NCBI GenBank assembly: GCA_016218045.1
Contig: JACRFB010000046.1
Location: 62,001 to 126,000, forward strand
Origin: Ignavibacteriota bacterium
GTDB taxonomy: Bacteria; Bacteroidota; Ignavibacteria; SZUA-365
Length of the DNA stretch: 64,000 nucleotides
Direction of reading: 5' to 3'
Made by a program: the position numbers and the translations under genes. Below the pieces are notes generated by a model. It searched no databases. It was not told the DNA's origin and saw only the letters and a list, made by a program, of their open reading frames with translations. Positions 8,219-17,103 of the stretch are shown here, piece after piece (the stretch's first letter is position 1; each line of letters starts with the position of its first letter).

Positions 8219-9508
8219 TTATACGCGCTGTATCACAACGGCGGTCAGGTCGTCGCGTGAAGAAATAGGATCCGCAAATGTGTCGATGCGTGATGTCAGC
8301 GCATCGAGCAGGGCGCGCGCTCCGTGCGTGCGGAGGTGCGGAAGCGCGTCCATCATTCCCTCGACACCGAACATGCGCTGCCCGCTGTCCACAACTTCCG
8401 TCACTCCGTCGGTGTAACACACAAGCGCGTCGCCTGGTGCGACCCGCACCGTGTGTGTCGAAAATTCCACGTGCGGGAACACGCCGAGCAGCATGCCGTC
8501 GGGTTTGGGAAGCAGCATCGCGCCTCCATCCGCGGAGAGCAGGAGCGGACTGTCGTGTCCTCCGCTCGCATAGGTGAACGTGTGTTCCGCGGGATCGAGC
8601 ACTCCGAGCAGCATGGTGATAAACAACGAACCATGTTCCTCGATGCACAGCGTGTCGTTGAACGACCGCAGACATGCGGCCGGATCGCTGTTCGCCGCCA
8701 TGGAGGCACGCAGCAGCGTGCGGCACACCGACATGAAGAGCGCGGCCGGTACACCCTTGCCGGATACGTCGCCTATCGCGATGGCCCAGCGGCCGTCGTC
8801 CAGGGGAATGTAATCGAAGTAATCGCCGCCTATGATACGCGCGGGCACATACACGCCGCCGATGTCGTACGAATCCACGACCGGGGCCGTCGCGGGCATG
8901 AGACTGCGCTGTATTCCCGCGGCGACACGCATCTCGGCCTCGAGTGCGGCGAAGGAGGCCTCCTCCTCGCTGAGCCGCGCGTTCTCTATCACCTGCGCCG
9001 ACTGCATCCCGACTATCGCGAGCAGCCGCTGGTCGTCGTCGTTGAACGGACCGTCCTTCTTGTTGTACAGTGCAAGAATGCCGATCAGCCGGCCCTTCAC
9101 AAGCAGGGGGACGGCGAGCAGCGAACGCAGGTGCTCGTCCCACACCACGCCGGTGAATCGCGGGTCGTTCCGCGGATCGTCGATGCGCAGCGGTTGAAGC
9201 GCGTTGAGCATCCACCCCAGCAGCGCCTGCTGCACGTGATACGGCGACTGCGGCGCGGACTTGTTCACGCTGCGCACCAGGGTCTTCAGCGGATCCGACT
9301 GCTCCTTCTCGAGCAATGATATCACGCCCTGCTCCGCCGTGAGACGCCGCACCGAACGATGCACGATGATCTGTATGATCTCGGCCGATGATTGCACACC
9401 GCCGATCTGCTCCGCCAGTCCGTTCAGGAACACGAGCTCCTCGACGGTCTGACGCAAGTCCGCGATTTCCCTTTCCAAATGCTGAAGGTGACGCGATGCG
9501 TCGCTCAT
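8219..9508 (-). CDS. GAF-domain PP2C-type (SpoIIE/RsbU) serine phosphatase
   Basis: 429 residues from ATG 9508; an in-frame ATG at 9580 would add 24 residues but has no ribosome site, whereas GGGAG lies just before 9508. A short coiled-coil start (residues 5-30) leads into a GAF domain (about 35-185, with LLAVPLLVKGRLIGILALYNK) and then the SpoIIE phosphatase domain. Metal-binding motifs are visible: GGDYFDY, IGDVSGKG, YTDGVTE and RDDLTAV. Such proteins dephosphorylate anti-sigma-antagonist or other phospho-Ser/Thr proteins in response to a ligand bound by GAF. It is the first gene of the operon with the kinase, suggesting opposing activities on a common target. Confidence 0.9.
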   Translation of the reverse strand: MSDASRHLQHLEREIADLRQTVEELVFLNGLAEQIGGVQSSAEIIQIIVHRSVRRLTAEQGVISLLEKEQSDPLKTLVRSVNKSAPQSPYHVQQALLGWMLNALQPLRIDDPRNDPRFTGVVWDEHLRSLLAVPLLVKGRLIGILALYNKKDGPFNDDDQRLLAIVGMQSAQVIENARLSEEEASFAALEAEMRVAAGIQRSLMPATAPVVDSYDIGGVYVPARIIGGDYFDYIPLDDGRWAIAIGDVSGKGVPAALFMSVCRTLLRASMAANSDPAACLRSFNDTLCIEEHGSLFITMLLGVLDPAEHTFTYASGGHDSPLLLSADGGAMLLPKPDGMLLGVFPHVEFSTHTVRVAPGDALVCYTDGVTEVVDSGQRMFGVEGMMDALPHLRTHGARALLDALTSRIDTFADPISSRDDLTAVVIQRV

Positions 9509-10093
9509 CGTCTCCCGATAACTCCGCGGTTGATGGGTGAATGTGGCATCTTGGACGGCGTCTATTGCGGCATTCCGCATCGCGGAGCGATGGGAAGCGA
9601 GGTGCTTGTAACGTATCGGCGACGGGCCGGTACTGCCGGGCTATGTCGCCTGATGCGTGGGATGTGAATGTACAGCCAATGTGACGCATGATAGCAATCA
9701 GGCGATGGAAAAACAAGCGCAAGATATTCTTCTCCGATATTCTCACACTGTCGTTTGCATCACGCCCCGAAGTTTGCGATCTTGTTCTATGGACTAGCGC
9801 GGACCCGGCTCCGCGCGCTGCAGATCGCATCCGTTGCGGCAGGGATCCCGTGTTCGGGAATCGGTACAACCTCGCCGCTCACGCCGGCCGGTCTCCGCGG
9901 GAACAATCGACGCGAGAATCGGTGCTTGACGGAGGATGCAGGCAACTGCAATTGTCCATAGCGGACGCGCGACCGGCTCTGAAGCCGGCACGCGAGACAA
10001 CTATGAAGCAGAGGCCTCCAACCGCGGGTATGGCGTCGCTTCCATTGCACACCTTCAGCTTACCGACGTTATGCACGGTTCCGGATTCAACGG
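9509..10093. other. 585-bp divergent spacer with three strong hairpins, no gene recognised
   Basis: This lies between the divergent phosphatase and SNF2 genes. The first 72 bases could code for an N-terminal extension of the phosphatase. Three stable inverted repeats occur in the right half: 9797-9816 (7-bp GC stem), about 9843-9857 (5-bp stem, TGTT loop) and 9966-9994 (6-bp stem extended by CGCG/CGCG). This suggests a structured leader of the helicase mRNA or a small RNA. I could not match it to RNase P, SRP, tmRNA or 6S RNA landmarks. Confidence 0.4.
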
Positions 10094-13000
10094 ATGATTG
10101 CGCTGCATCTCTCGTTCCACAACGGCTCGCCCGTTGTATGGGCCGAGCGGGGCGGCCGGCCGATTTTCCGGCACGACCAACACCGCCGTGGCCGTGGTCA
10201 ATACCCCTTCGATCCGGGCTTCTACGGTCTGCGCGACATGTTGCGCCGCGTGGCTCCCGGACTCGAAACCGGCAAGGGCAACGTGACACAGACAGTGGCG
10301 TGGCTCCCGACGGACGGGAATCTGCCGTACCACTCCACGCCGGTGCTTGGGAAGAATCCCGCGCCGCAGCGCCCGCCGGAGCTGCGGCCATGGCGCGTCA
10401 CCTCGCGCGTGCTCACACTGCCCGAGCTTCTCACGCTGGTGGAAAACCTCGCGGGAGATTCCTTCGTCGGCACGGGTATCGTGCCCGATGAGGGCCTGCT
10501 CTGGGTAGATGCGCTGCTGCGTCTATCGATCGAAACCGTGGTGCGGGAACGTGTTCTGCCGGGACTTGTCATGCAGAACGACCGCTGGGAGGCGCGCTGG
10601 TCGCCGATCCCCGACGACGAAATGGAGGAGGCCCGCGCAGCGATCGCATCCACCATGCCGCCCGTGTGCCGCTGCATCACGGATCCGCAGGAGGCGCCGC
10701 CCGAGATATCGGCGTCACATCTTGTCGCCCGCCTGCACGCGCAGTGGGTCGACACGCTGTGCCGCGACGGCAACGCACCGTTGCGCATCATCGACAAACG
10801 CACGCGTCGCGGGAGACGCGATCCCGTGAGCCTGCACGACGCGTGGCTGACCGCGCTCATCGCGCGCAACGCGCAGGTGCGCTGGGCCAGCAACGACGAA
10901 CTCGCGTCCTTCGCCTCGCAGATCGCGCAGTGGCAGCGTCCAGTGGAGCTGCTCACCAAATCGCCGCTGCGCTTCTGCCTCCGGCTCAGTGAACCCTCGA
11001 GCGCCGACGCGCACGCCTTCGGGTGGAATGTCGAATATCTTCTGCAGCTCAAACAGGATCCCGAGAATCTCATCCCTGTCGCGGATTGCTGGTCGGGTCG
11101 CGTGCGTGATGCGCGCCTGAAGGAACTTGGCGGCGCCGTGACCGAATTTATTCTGTTTTCCCTCGGCCAGGCGGCGGGATTGAGCCCCTCCGTCGCCGCG
11201 AGTCTCAAGAGCCGCAATCCTTCGGGCTTCTCGCTCGACACGGGAAGCGCGCTCGCCTTCATGCGCGAGGAGGCGCAGTCGCTGCGCGAGGCGGGGTTCT
11301 CGGTGACGCTGCCCGAATGGTGGACGGGCGCCGGTACGGAACAATCGCTGCGTATCAGTGTGCAGGCATCGAGTCCGTCGGGACGCGCCAAGGGCGGACT
11401 CTCGCTTGACGCGCTCTTCGACTGCAAGCTCGCGCTCTCGCTTGGCGGTGACGTGCTCGAGGAGCGCGAAATGCGCGCCCTCGCATCGATGAAGGCCCCG
11501 CTCGTCAAGCTGCGCGGCACCTGGGTCGAGATCAATCCCGAACAGCTCCGCGCCGCATTGCGCATGCTCGAACAACCCACCAGCTCGCTGTCGGGACGCG
11601 AGGTGCTCCGTCTGGCGCTCGGCGCCGAGGCGAAACATCACGGACTGCAGGTCGACGGCGTGGTGTCGGACGGCTGGATGAAGGATCTGCTCGCGGCGAT
11701 GACGGGACGCGCGGAGTTCACGCTGCTCGAACAGCCGCCCGGCATGCACGGCCTGCTCCGCCCGTACCAGCAGCGCGGTTTCTCCTGGCTCGCCTTCCTG
11801 CGTCGCTGGGGCCTCGGCGCCTGCCTCGCCGACGACATGGGCCTCGGCAAAACCGTGCAGACCCTGGCGCTCGTGCAGAGGGAGAGGGAAAAAGGAGAGA
11901 AACGTCCGGTATTGCTCGTGTGTCCCACCTCCGTAGTCAGCAACTGGCAGAAGGAGGCCGAGAAGTTCACGCCCGACCTGCCGGTGATGATACATCACGG
12001 GCCCGACCGCGAACGGTCGCAGGCCTTCCTCAAGGCCGCGGCGAAACACGCGATGGTGGTGTCGAGCTACGGACTGCTGCAGCGCGATGTCGAGATCCTG
12101 TCGAAGATTTCCTGGGCCGGACTCGTCCTCGACGAGGCGCAGAACATAAAGAATCCGCGCACACTGCAGCATCGCGCCGCGCGCACGATCAGCGCCGATT
12201 ACCGCATCGCCCTCACGGGCACGCCCGTCGAAAATCATGTGGGCGATCTGTGGGCCATCATGGATGTGCTCAATCCCGGTCTGCTCGGCTCGCAGGGATC
12301 CTTCATCGAAACGTATCAGCGTCCCATTCAGCGTTGGCGCGATCCCGACGCCGCCACGCGTCTGAAGCGCGTCACCGGTCCGTTCCTGCTCCGCCGTCTG
12401 AAAACCGACCGCAGCATCATCGCGGATCTTCCCGAGAAGATGGAGATGAAGGTGTACTGCACGCTCACACGCGAGCAGGCGGGACTGTATCAGGCGGTGC
12501 TCGATGAAATGGACGAGCGGCTCGGCGCGTCGAAGGGCATACAGCGGCGCGGATACGTGCTCGCGGCGCTCACGAAACTCAAGCAGGTGTGCAACCATCC
12601 GGCGCATTTTCTCGGAGACGCGTCCGCGCTCGACGGGCGTTCCGGCAAACTCGCGCGCCTCACGGAAATGCTGGCCGAAGTGCGCGAGCTCAACGAACAC
12701 ACTCTGGTGTTCACGCAGTTCGCGGAAATGGGCGGTCTGTTGCAGAAGCACATCGAGGAGCAGTTCGGTGAAGAGCCGCTGTTCCTGCACGGCGCGGTGC
12801 CGAAGGCGAAACGCGACGCGATGGTCGCACGCTTCCAGGAGGATCAGGATGCGCCGAAGGTGTTTGTGCTCTCGCTGAAGGCGGGCGGACTCGGCCTCAA
12901 CCTGACGCGCGCCACACATGTGATACACTTCGACCGCTGGTGGAATCCCGCTGTCGAGAATCAGGCCACCGACCGCGCCTTCCGCATCGGTCAGACCCGC

Positions 13001-13183
13001 GACGTGCAGGTGCACAAATACATCGTGGCGGGCACGCTCGAGGAGCGTATCGACGCCCTCATCGAGCGCAAGGTGGGCATCACCGAGCAGGTGGTGGGAG
13101 CAGGCGAACAGTGGCTGACCGAACTGTCGGACGATGAATTGCGCGCGCTGCTGCAACTGGGCGGCGACGCGGTGGGGGATTGA
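10094..13183 (+). CDS. SNF2-family DNA/RNA helicase (bacterial RapA/HepA-like)
   Basis: 1029 residues. The first ~450 residues are a bacterial SNF2-associated region without catalytic motifs. The Swi2/Snf2 ATPase follows: motif I DDMGLGKT near residue 580, motif II DEAQ near 680, then SYGLLQ and LTGTPVEN. The C-terminal helicase lobe has VFTQFAEM, LKAGGLGLNL and a final RIGQTRDVQVHK block with the arginine finger region. It is a cytoplasmic ATP-driven translocase on duplex nucleic acid; the exact role (transcription recycling, repair or defence) cannot be read from sequence. The SWIM-domain gene follows 2 bp after its stop, a recurring bacterial pairing. No strong Shine-Dalgarno before the ATG. 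Confidence 0.92.
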   Translation: MIALHLSFHNGSPVVWAERGGRPIFRHDQHRRGRGQYPFDPGFYGLRDMLRRVAPGLETGKGNVTQTVAWLPTDGNLPYHSTPVLGKNPAPQRPPELRPWRVTSRVLTLPELLTLVENLAGDSFVGTGIVPDEGLLWVDALLRLSIETVVRERVLPGLVMQNDRWEARWSPIPDDEMEEARAAIASTMPPVCRCITDPQEAPPEISASHLVARLHAQWVDTLCRDGNAPLRIIDKRTRRGRRDPVSLHDAWLTALIARNAQVRWASNDELASFASQIAQWQRPVELLTKSPLRFCLRLSEPSSADAHAFGWNVEYLLQLKQDPENLIPVADCWSGRVRDARLKELGGAVTEFILFSLGQAAGLSPSVAASLKSRNPSGFSLDTGSALAFMREEAQSLREAGFSVTLPEWWTGAGTEQSLRISVQASSPSGRAKGGLSLDALFDCKLALSLGGDVLEEREMRALASMKAPLVKLRGTWVEINPEQLRAALRMLEQPTSSLSGREVLRLALGAEAKHHGLQVDGVVSDGWMKDLLAAMTGRAEFTLLEQPPGMHGLLRPYQQRGFSWLAFLRRWGLGACLADDMGLGKTVQTLALVQREREKGEKRPVLLVCPTSVVSNWQKEAEKFTPDLPVMIHHGPDRERSQAFLKAAAKHAMVVSSYGLLQRDVEILSKISWAGLVLDEAQNIKNPRTLQHRAARTISADYRIALTGTPVENHVGDLWAIMDVLNPGLLGSQGSFIETYQRPIQRWRDPDAATRLKRVTGPFLLRRLKTDRSIIADLPEKMEMKVYCTLTREQAGLYQAVLDEMDERLGASKGIQRRGYVLAALTKLKQVCNHPAHFLGDASALDGRSGKLARLTEMLAEVRELNEHTLVFTQFAEMGGLLQKHIEEQFGEEPLFLHGAVPKAKRDAMVARFQEDQDAPKVFVLSLKAGGLGLNLTRATHVIHFDRWWNPAVENQATDRAFRIGQTRDVQVHKYIVAGTLEERIDALIERKVGITEQVVGAGEQWLTELSDDELRALLQLGGDAVGD

Positions 13184-13185
13184 GG

Positions 13186-14124
13186 ATGCAGCGACGCAGA
13201 CCCAACGACGAACACCGCCACAATCCGCTGCCGCGCCGTGTGCGCGGCGGCATCAAGGCGCAGGAATCCAACGGCGCTTTTGCGAGCACCTGGTGGGGGC
13301 GGCGCTGGATCGAGACACTCGAAAGTTTCAGCATCGGCGCGCGTCTCGCGCGAGGGAAATCGTACGCGCGGCTCGGGCAGGTGGTGAGTCTCACCGTGGA
13401 AAAAGGCGAGGTGCGCGCCCGCGTGCAGGGCTCGCGTTCCAACGCGTACACGGTCACGATCCGTCTCGCGGCGTTTACACCGCAGCAGTGGCACAAGATC
13501 GTGCTCGCCCTCACCGAGAAACCGCTCTTCGCCGCGCGGCTTCTCGCCAATGACATGCCCGAAGACATGGAGGCGCTGTTCCGCTCCGCCGGTCTGGCCC
13601 TCTTTCCGCGCAGGCATCAGGACCTCGACACAAAGTGTTCATGCCCCGACTGGTCGAATCCGTGCAAACACATCGCGGCAGTGTATTACCTTCTCGCGGG
13701 CGCCTTTGACACTGATCCCTTCCTGCTCTTCCGCCTGCGCGGCATGGATCGCACAGAACTGCTCGACCGGCTGCGCGGCAGCGGTCCGCCGGATCAGCGC
13801 GCGCGCTTTGTGCCCGACGCGGCAGCCGCGCCCCTGCCCGCGCGCCCCGAGGATTTCTGGACCACGCCGTCCGACGACGACACGCTTGCCGTGCCGAATC
13901 CGTCGCCGCCCGCCCTGCATGCGGCAATCCCCAAGCGCCTCGGCAATCTGCCGTTCTGGCGTTCCGACAATCCCTTCCTCGCCGCGATGGAAGCGCTGTA
14001 TCGCAACGCCTCGGATTACGCCATCTCCATCATCGAACGCGGGGAGGCCGCGCGTGATCTGAAGGACGACGACGATGAAGACGACGATGCCGGCGACGGT
14101 GAGGAGAACACCGAACTCGGCTGA
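13186..14124 (+). CDS. SWIM zinc-finger protein, partner of SNF2 helicase
   Basis: 312 residues from ATG 13186, two bases after the helicase stop; a TTG at 13180 would overlap it. A GGGGG stretch about 8 bases upstream can serve as ribosome site. Near residues 150-161 the SWIM signature CxCxnCxH is complete (C-S-C-P-D-W-S-N-P-C-K-H). The N-terminal half has WWGRRWIETLE, typical of the helicase-associated SWIM family, and the C-terminus is very acidic (DDDDEDDDA). SWIM domains bind DNA or protein partners through Zn. Tight coupling to the helicase gene suggests the two proteins act as a complex. Confidence 0.9.
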   Translation: MQRRRPNDEHRHNPLPRRVRGGIKAQESNGAFASTWWGRRWIETLESFSIGARLARGKSYARLGQVVSLTVEKGEVRARVQGSRSNAYTVTIRLAAFTPQQWHKIVLALTEKPLFAARLLANDMPEDMEALFRSAGLALFPRRHQDLDTKCSCPDWSNPCKHIAAVYYLLAGAFDTDPFLLFRLRGMDRTELLDRLRGSGPPDQRARFVPDAAAAPLPARPEDFWTTPSDDDTLAVPNPSPPALHAAIPKRLGNLPFWRSDNPFLAAMEALYRNASDYAISIIERGEAARDLKDDDDEDDDAGDGEENTELG

Positions 14125-14130
14125 TCTCCT

Positions 14131-14150
14131 CCGCCCCGGTGTCGGGGCGG
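14131..14150. terminator. Bidirectional terminator-like hairpin between SWIM gene and typA
   Basis: A perfect 8-bp stem CCGCCCCG/CGGGGCGG with a GTGT loop lies in the 27-bp spacer between two convergent genes. There is no T-run on either strand, so termination efficiency is uncertain. Confidence 0.55.
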
Positions 14151-14151
14151 C

Positions 14152-15987
14152 CTAGGACGCGATCAGGTCTCCGCGCAGGCGATGCCTGTCGAGCGCGGGC
14201 AGGATGATCTTGCGCAGGCGTATGGACTTCGGCGTCACCTCCACCATTTCGTCGTCGCGGATGAATTCGATCGCGCGTTCGAGTGTCATGGGGATCACCG
14301 GCGTGAGTGCGATGGCGTCGTCCTTCGTCGAGGCGCGCATGTTCGTCAGCTTTTTCGGCTTGCACGCATTGACGTCGATGTCGCTGTCGCGGTTGTGCTC
14401 GCCCACGATCATGCCCTCGTACACGGGTGAACCCGGCTCGATGAAGATGATGCCGCGGGGCTCGAGATTGTAGAGCGCGTACCCGGTTGCGTCACCGCGC
14501 CTGTCGGACACGATGGAGCCCGTGGAGCGCGTGGGGAATTCACCGCGATGCGGCTCGTACCCCTGCAGGTACGAGTTCATGATGCCCGTGCCCTTGGTGT
14601 CGGTCAGAAATTCCGTGCGGTAGCCGATCAGTCCGCGCGACGGTATCGAGAACTCGAGCCGCACGCGTCCGGTGCCGTGGTTCACGAGGTTGAGCATGCG
14701 TCCCTTGCGCTGCGACAGTTTTTCGGTGACAATGCCGGTGAACGCCTCGTCGCAGTTGATGAAGAGGTGCTCGATGGGCTCGAGGATCTGGCCGTCCTTC
14801 TGCTTGTAGATCACGCGCGGCCGGCCGACGCTCAGTTCGTAGCCCTCGCGGCGCAGCGTTTCGATGAGGATGGCCATCTGGAATTCTCCGCGGCCCTTCA
14901 CAACAAAGGCGTCGGGCGTCTCGCCGTCCTCCACCACCAGGGCCACGTTCTGCAGCGTCTCGCGCACAAGGCGCTCACGGAGTTTGGCGGACTGCACGAA
15001 CTTGCCCTCGAGCCCCGCAAAGGGCGAGGAGTTGATCGCGAAGTGCATCGAGATCGTGGGTTCGTCGACGGTGATGCGCGGCAGCGCCTTCGGCGCGTCG
15101 AGGGCGCAGATGGTGTCGCCGATGTGCACGTCCTCGATGCCCGCGAGAATCGCGATGTCGCCCGGCGTGACGTCGTCGGTTTCCGCGAGGCCGATGCCGT
15201 CGTACACCTGTATCTTGGAGACGCGCAGCGGTTTCGGCTGGCCGTCTTCGCCGATACACGCCAGCGCGTCGTTCTGTTTCACCGATCCGTGAAAGACGCG
15301 GCCGATCGCGAGCCGGCCCACGTAGTCGGAATAGTCGAGATCCGATACGAGCAACTGGAAGGGCTCTTGAGGATCGTAGGCGGGCGCGGGAATCTCCTCA
15401 ATGATGGTTTCGAAGAGGGGCGCGAGATCCGTGCCCTGCTCCTCGAGATTGCGTTGCGCGATGCCCATTTTTCCGATGGCGTACAACACGGGGAAGTCGA
15501 TCTGCTGGTCGTCGGCATCGAGATCGATGAAGAGGTCGTAGATCAACTGCAGCACTTCCTCGGGACGCGCATCCTTGCGGTCGATCTTGTTCACCACGAC
15601 GATGATGCGCTTGTGCGCCTCGAGCGCCTTTTTCAACACGAAACGGGTCTGCGGCAGCGGACCCTCGGACGCATCCACCAGCAGTATCGCGCCGTCCACC
15701 ATCACGAGCGCGCGCTCCACCTCTCCGCCGAAGTCGGCGTGCCCGGGCGTGTCGAGGATGTTGATCTTCACGCCGTGCCACTGCACCGAGCAGTTCTTCG
15801 CCGAGATGGTGATGCCGCGCTCGCGCTCGAGATCCATGCTGTCCATCACCCGGTCGGCCACCTCCTGATTCGCGCGGAACGTGCCGCTCAGGCGGAACAT
15901 GTGGTCGACAAGTGTCGTTTTGCCGTGATCGACGTGGGCGATGATGGCAATGTTGCGGATGGCGGAATTTCTCTGTGCGTGTTTCAT
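14152..15987 (-). CDS. typA: Ribosome-associated translational GTPase TypA/BipA
   Basis: 611 residues, the usual TypA length. G1 is AHVDHGKT, G2 lies in the RGITI region, G3 is [14 protein letters not shown] and G4 is NKID. The C-terminal half carries the TypA/BipA-specific blocks ([38 protein letters not shown]) and ends in the basic KSIRLRK region. It binds the ribosome with GTP and assists 50S assembly and stress or cold growth. ATG 15987 is preferred, with AGGA a few bases upstream, over a TTG 21 bases earlier. Confidence 0.97.
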   Translation of the reverse strand: MKHAQRNSAIRNIAIIAHVDHGKTTLVDHMFRLSGTFRANQEVADRVMDSMDLERERGITISAKNCSVQWHGVKINILDTPGHADFGGEVERALVMVDGAILLVDASEGPLPQTRFVLKKALEAHKRIIVVVNKIDRKDARPEEVLQLIYDLFIDLDADDQQIDFPVLYAIGKMGIAQRNLEEQGTDLAPLFETIIEEIPAPAYDPQEPFQLLVSDLDYSDYVGRLAIGRVFHGSVKQNDALACIGEDGQPKPLRVSKIQVYDGIGLAETDDVTPGDIAILAGIEDVHIGDTICALDAPKALPRITVDEPTISMHFAINSSPFAGLEGKFVQSAKLRERLVRETLQNVALVVEDGETPDAFVVKGRGEFQMAILIETLRREGYELSVGRPRVIYKQKDGQILEPIEHLFINCDEAFTGIVTEKLSQRKGRMLNLVNHGTGRVRLEFSIPSRGLIGYRTEFLTDTKGTGIMNSYLQGYEPHRGEFPTRSTGSIVSDRRGDATGYALYNLEPRGIIFIEPGSPVYEGMIVGEHNRDSDIDVNACKPKKLTNMRASTKDDAIALTPVIPMTLERAIEFIRDDEMVEVTPKSIRLRKIILPALDRHRLRGDLIAS

Positions 15988-16175
15988 GGGGTCCTGTGTG
16001 CAATTCAATACAAACTTTCAATATCGGAAGAAATTCCGTGGGCAACAACCGCGGTGCTTCTCCGCAGCGCCGCGGGAAAAATCGACGGGCCGCCCGAACC
16101 CGCGTGAAACCGGACGTCTTGCGTCCCGTATGATGGCGGAAACGACACACACGCCGGTCGGAGCTCGCCGCGCAG

Positions 16176-16183
16176 TATCTTTG
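16176..16183 (+). promoter_or_regulatory. Candidate -7 element (TATCTTTG) for the 16.2-kb lipoprotein gene
   Basis: TATCTTTG matches the Bacteroidota -7 consensus TAnnTTTG completely and lies 30 bp before the ATG at 16214, leaving a short leader. No clear TTG is seen 19-20 bp upstream. Confidence 0.5.
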
Positions 16184-16213
16184 TGTCACATTTCCACATT
16201 CCAGGGTTTTATC

Positions 16214-16900
16214 ATGAAACGCATCGTGTCTCTCTCCGTGGTTTTCATTTCGGCCGCGCTGTTCATCTCCGCGTGCAGCAAGGACGATTCCCCCGTCACA
16301 CCGCCAGCCTCGCAGAGCAAGGCATCGGAGTACTGGCCGCCGACGGGCGCAAACAACACTCTGACACTCGAGGGTTCGGTGAAGGTCACCAGCAGCGGCG
16401 TGGTGGTGGGTGAAACGCCGCTTGTCACGGTCATGAAATCGTTGGGCGGCACGGCGACAACGGCCGACGGGAAACAGGTCATTCCCTACAGGTCGATCGA
16501 GATCAGCGACAATGAACCGGACACGAGTTATTTCTGGGCCTATCTCAGTGATGCCGTCGTGCTGAACTACCACTCGCTCGGCACCGGAGCCGACATCGAC
16601 ATCATGATCAAGGCCCCCATCGCGGTGGGCACGACATGGTCATCGAACAACAGCAACGACGGCCGCTACACGATCATGGCGGTGAACGAAACCGTGAGCA
16701 CACCCGCCGGCACCTTCTCGAACTGCGTGCGTATGCGCAGCAGCAGCACCGATCCCGCAACGGGTGCATCTTCGGAACTGCAGATCTGGGTCGCAAAGGG
16801 TGTGGGTCCCGTGAAGATGTCGGGCCTCTCCGACACGAGCATCGGCGGTGTGACCATGCGTGTTGAAACCAGTGTGCTGCTGAAAAGCAAAAACTTCTGA
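16214..16900 (+). CDS. Hypothetical outer-membrane lipoprotein
   Basis: 228 residues. A lipoprotein signal peptide ends in the lipobox FISAC with Cys21, followed by KDDS; the acidic residues after Cys fit surface-exported lipoproteins of Bacteroidota. The rest is Ser/Thr/Gly-rich and probably all beta, with repeated YRSIEISDNEP-like and STPAGTFSNCVRM blocks. The latter resembles the conserved core of many FCB lipoproteins of unknown function (a 'VETPAGTF..C' pattern). No enzyme motif. It stands alone with its own promoter-like element and a downstream hairpin. Confidence 0.75.
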   Translation: MKRIVSLSVVFISAALFISACSKDDSPVTPPASQSKASEYWPPTGANNTLTLEGSVKVTSSGVVVGETPLVTVMKSLGGTATTADGKQVIPYRSIEISDNEPDTSYFWAYLSDAVVLNYHSLGTGADIDIMIKAPIAVGTTWSSNNSNDGRYTIMAVNETVSTPAGTFSNCVRMRSSSTDPATGASSELQIWVAKGVGPVKMSGLSDTSIGGVTMRVETSVLLKSKNF

Positions 16901-16922
16901 CGCGTTGTCGTCGCGAACTCCT

Positions 16923-16965
16923 GGAAAGGAGAAACGGAACTTTCCTCGTTCTGTTTCTCCTTTCC
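16923..16965 (+). terminator. Long hairpin after the lipoprotein gene
   Basis: Arms 16923-16940 and 16948-16965 pair over 18 bp (one G-U) around a 7-base loop; one arm is purine-rich and the other pyrimidine-rich. It starts 22 bp after the stop. The lack of a T-run argues against a classical intrinsic terminator, but the stem would be very stable and could also protect the mRNA 3' end. Confidence 0.6.
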
Positions 16966-16975
16966 GATTAATGGC

Positions 16976-17031
16976 GAAGGGGGAAGAGGGACGATGGAAC
17001 GGGGAAGAGGGACGAGGGAAGGGGGAAGAGA
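16976..17031. repeat. Heptanucleotide tandem repeat (GAAGGGG/GAAGAGG family)
   Basis: Eight 7-bp units in a row, alternating GAAGGGG, GAAGAGG, GACGATG, GAACGGG and GACGAGG, all beginning GA in the same phase. Purine-only on the plus strand apart from a few C/T. Located in the spacer before the BNR-repeat gene. Confidence 0.8.
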
Positions 17032-17103
17032 AAGGGTGCGCGTATGAATGTGCGGTTCCGTAGATTAAGGACACCGCTTTTTGGACGATGCAGGATAGGA
17101 GCC

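Noticed and set aside
9797-9994. RNase P, tmRNA or SRP RNA
   Set aside because: None of their conserved landmark sequences is present; only generic hairpins are seen.
10715-13156. 813-codon open frame antisense to the SNF2 gene
   Set aside because: High-GC coding DNA gives long open antisense frames; its composition is the mirror of the helicase codons and it shows no domain.
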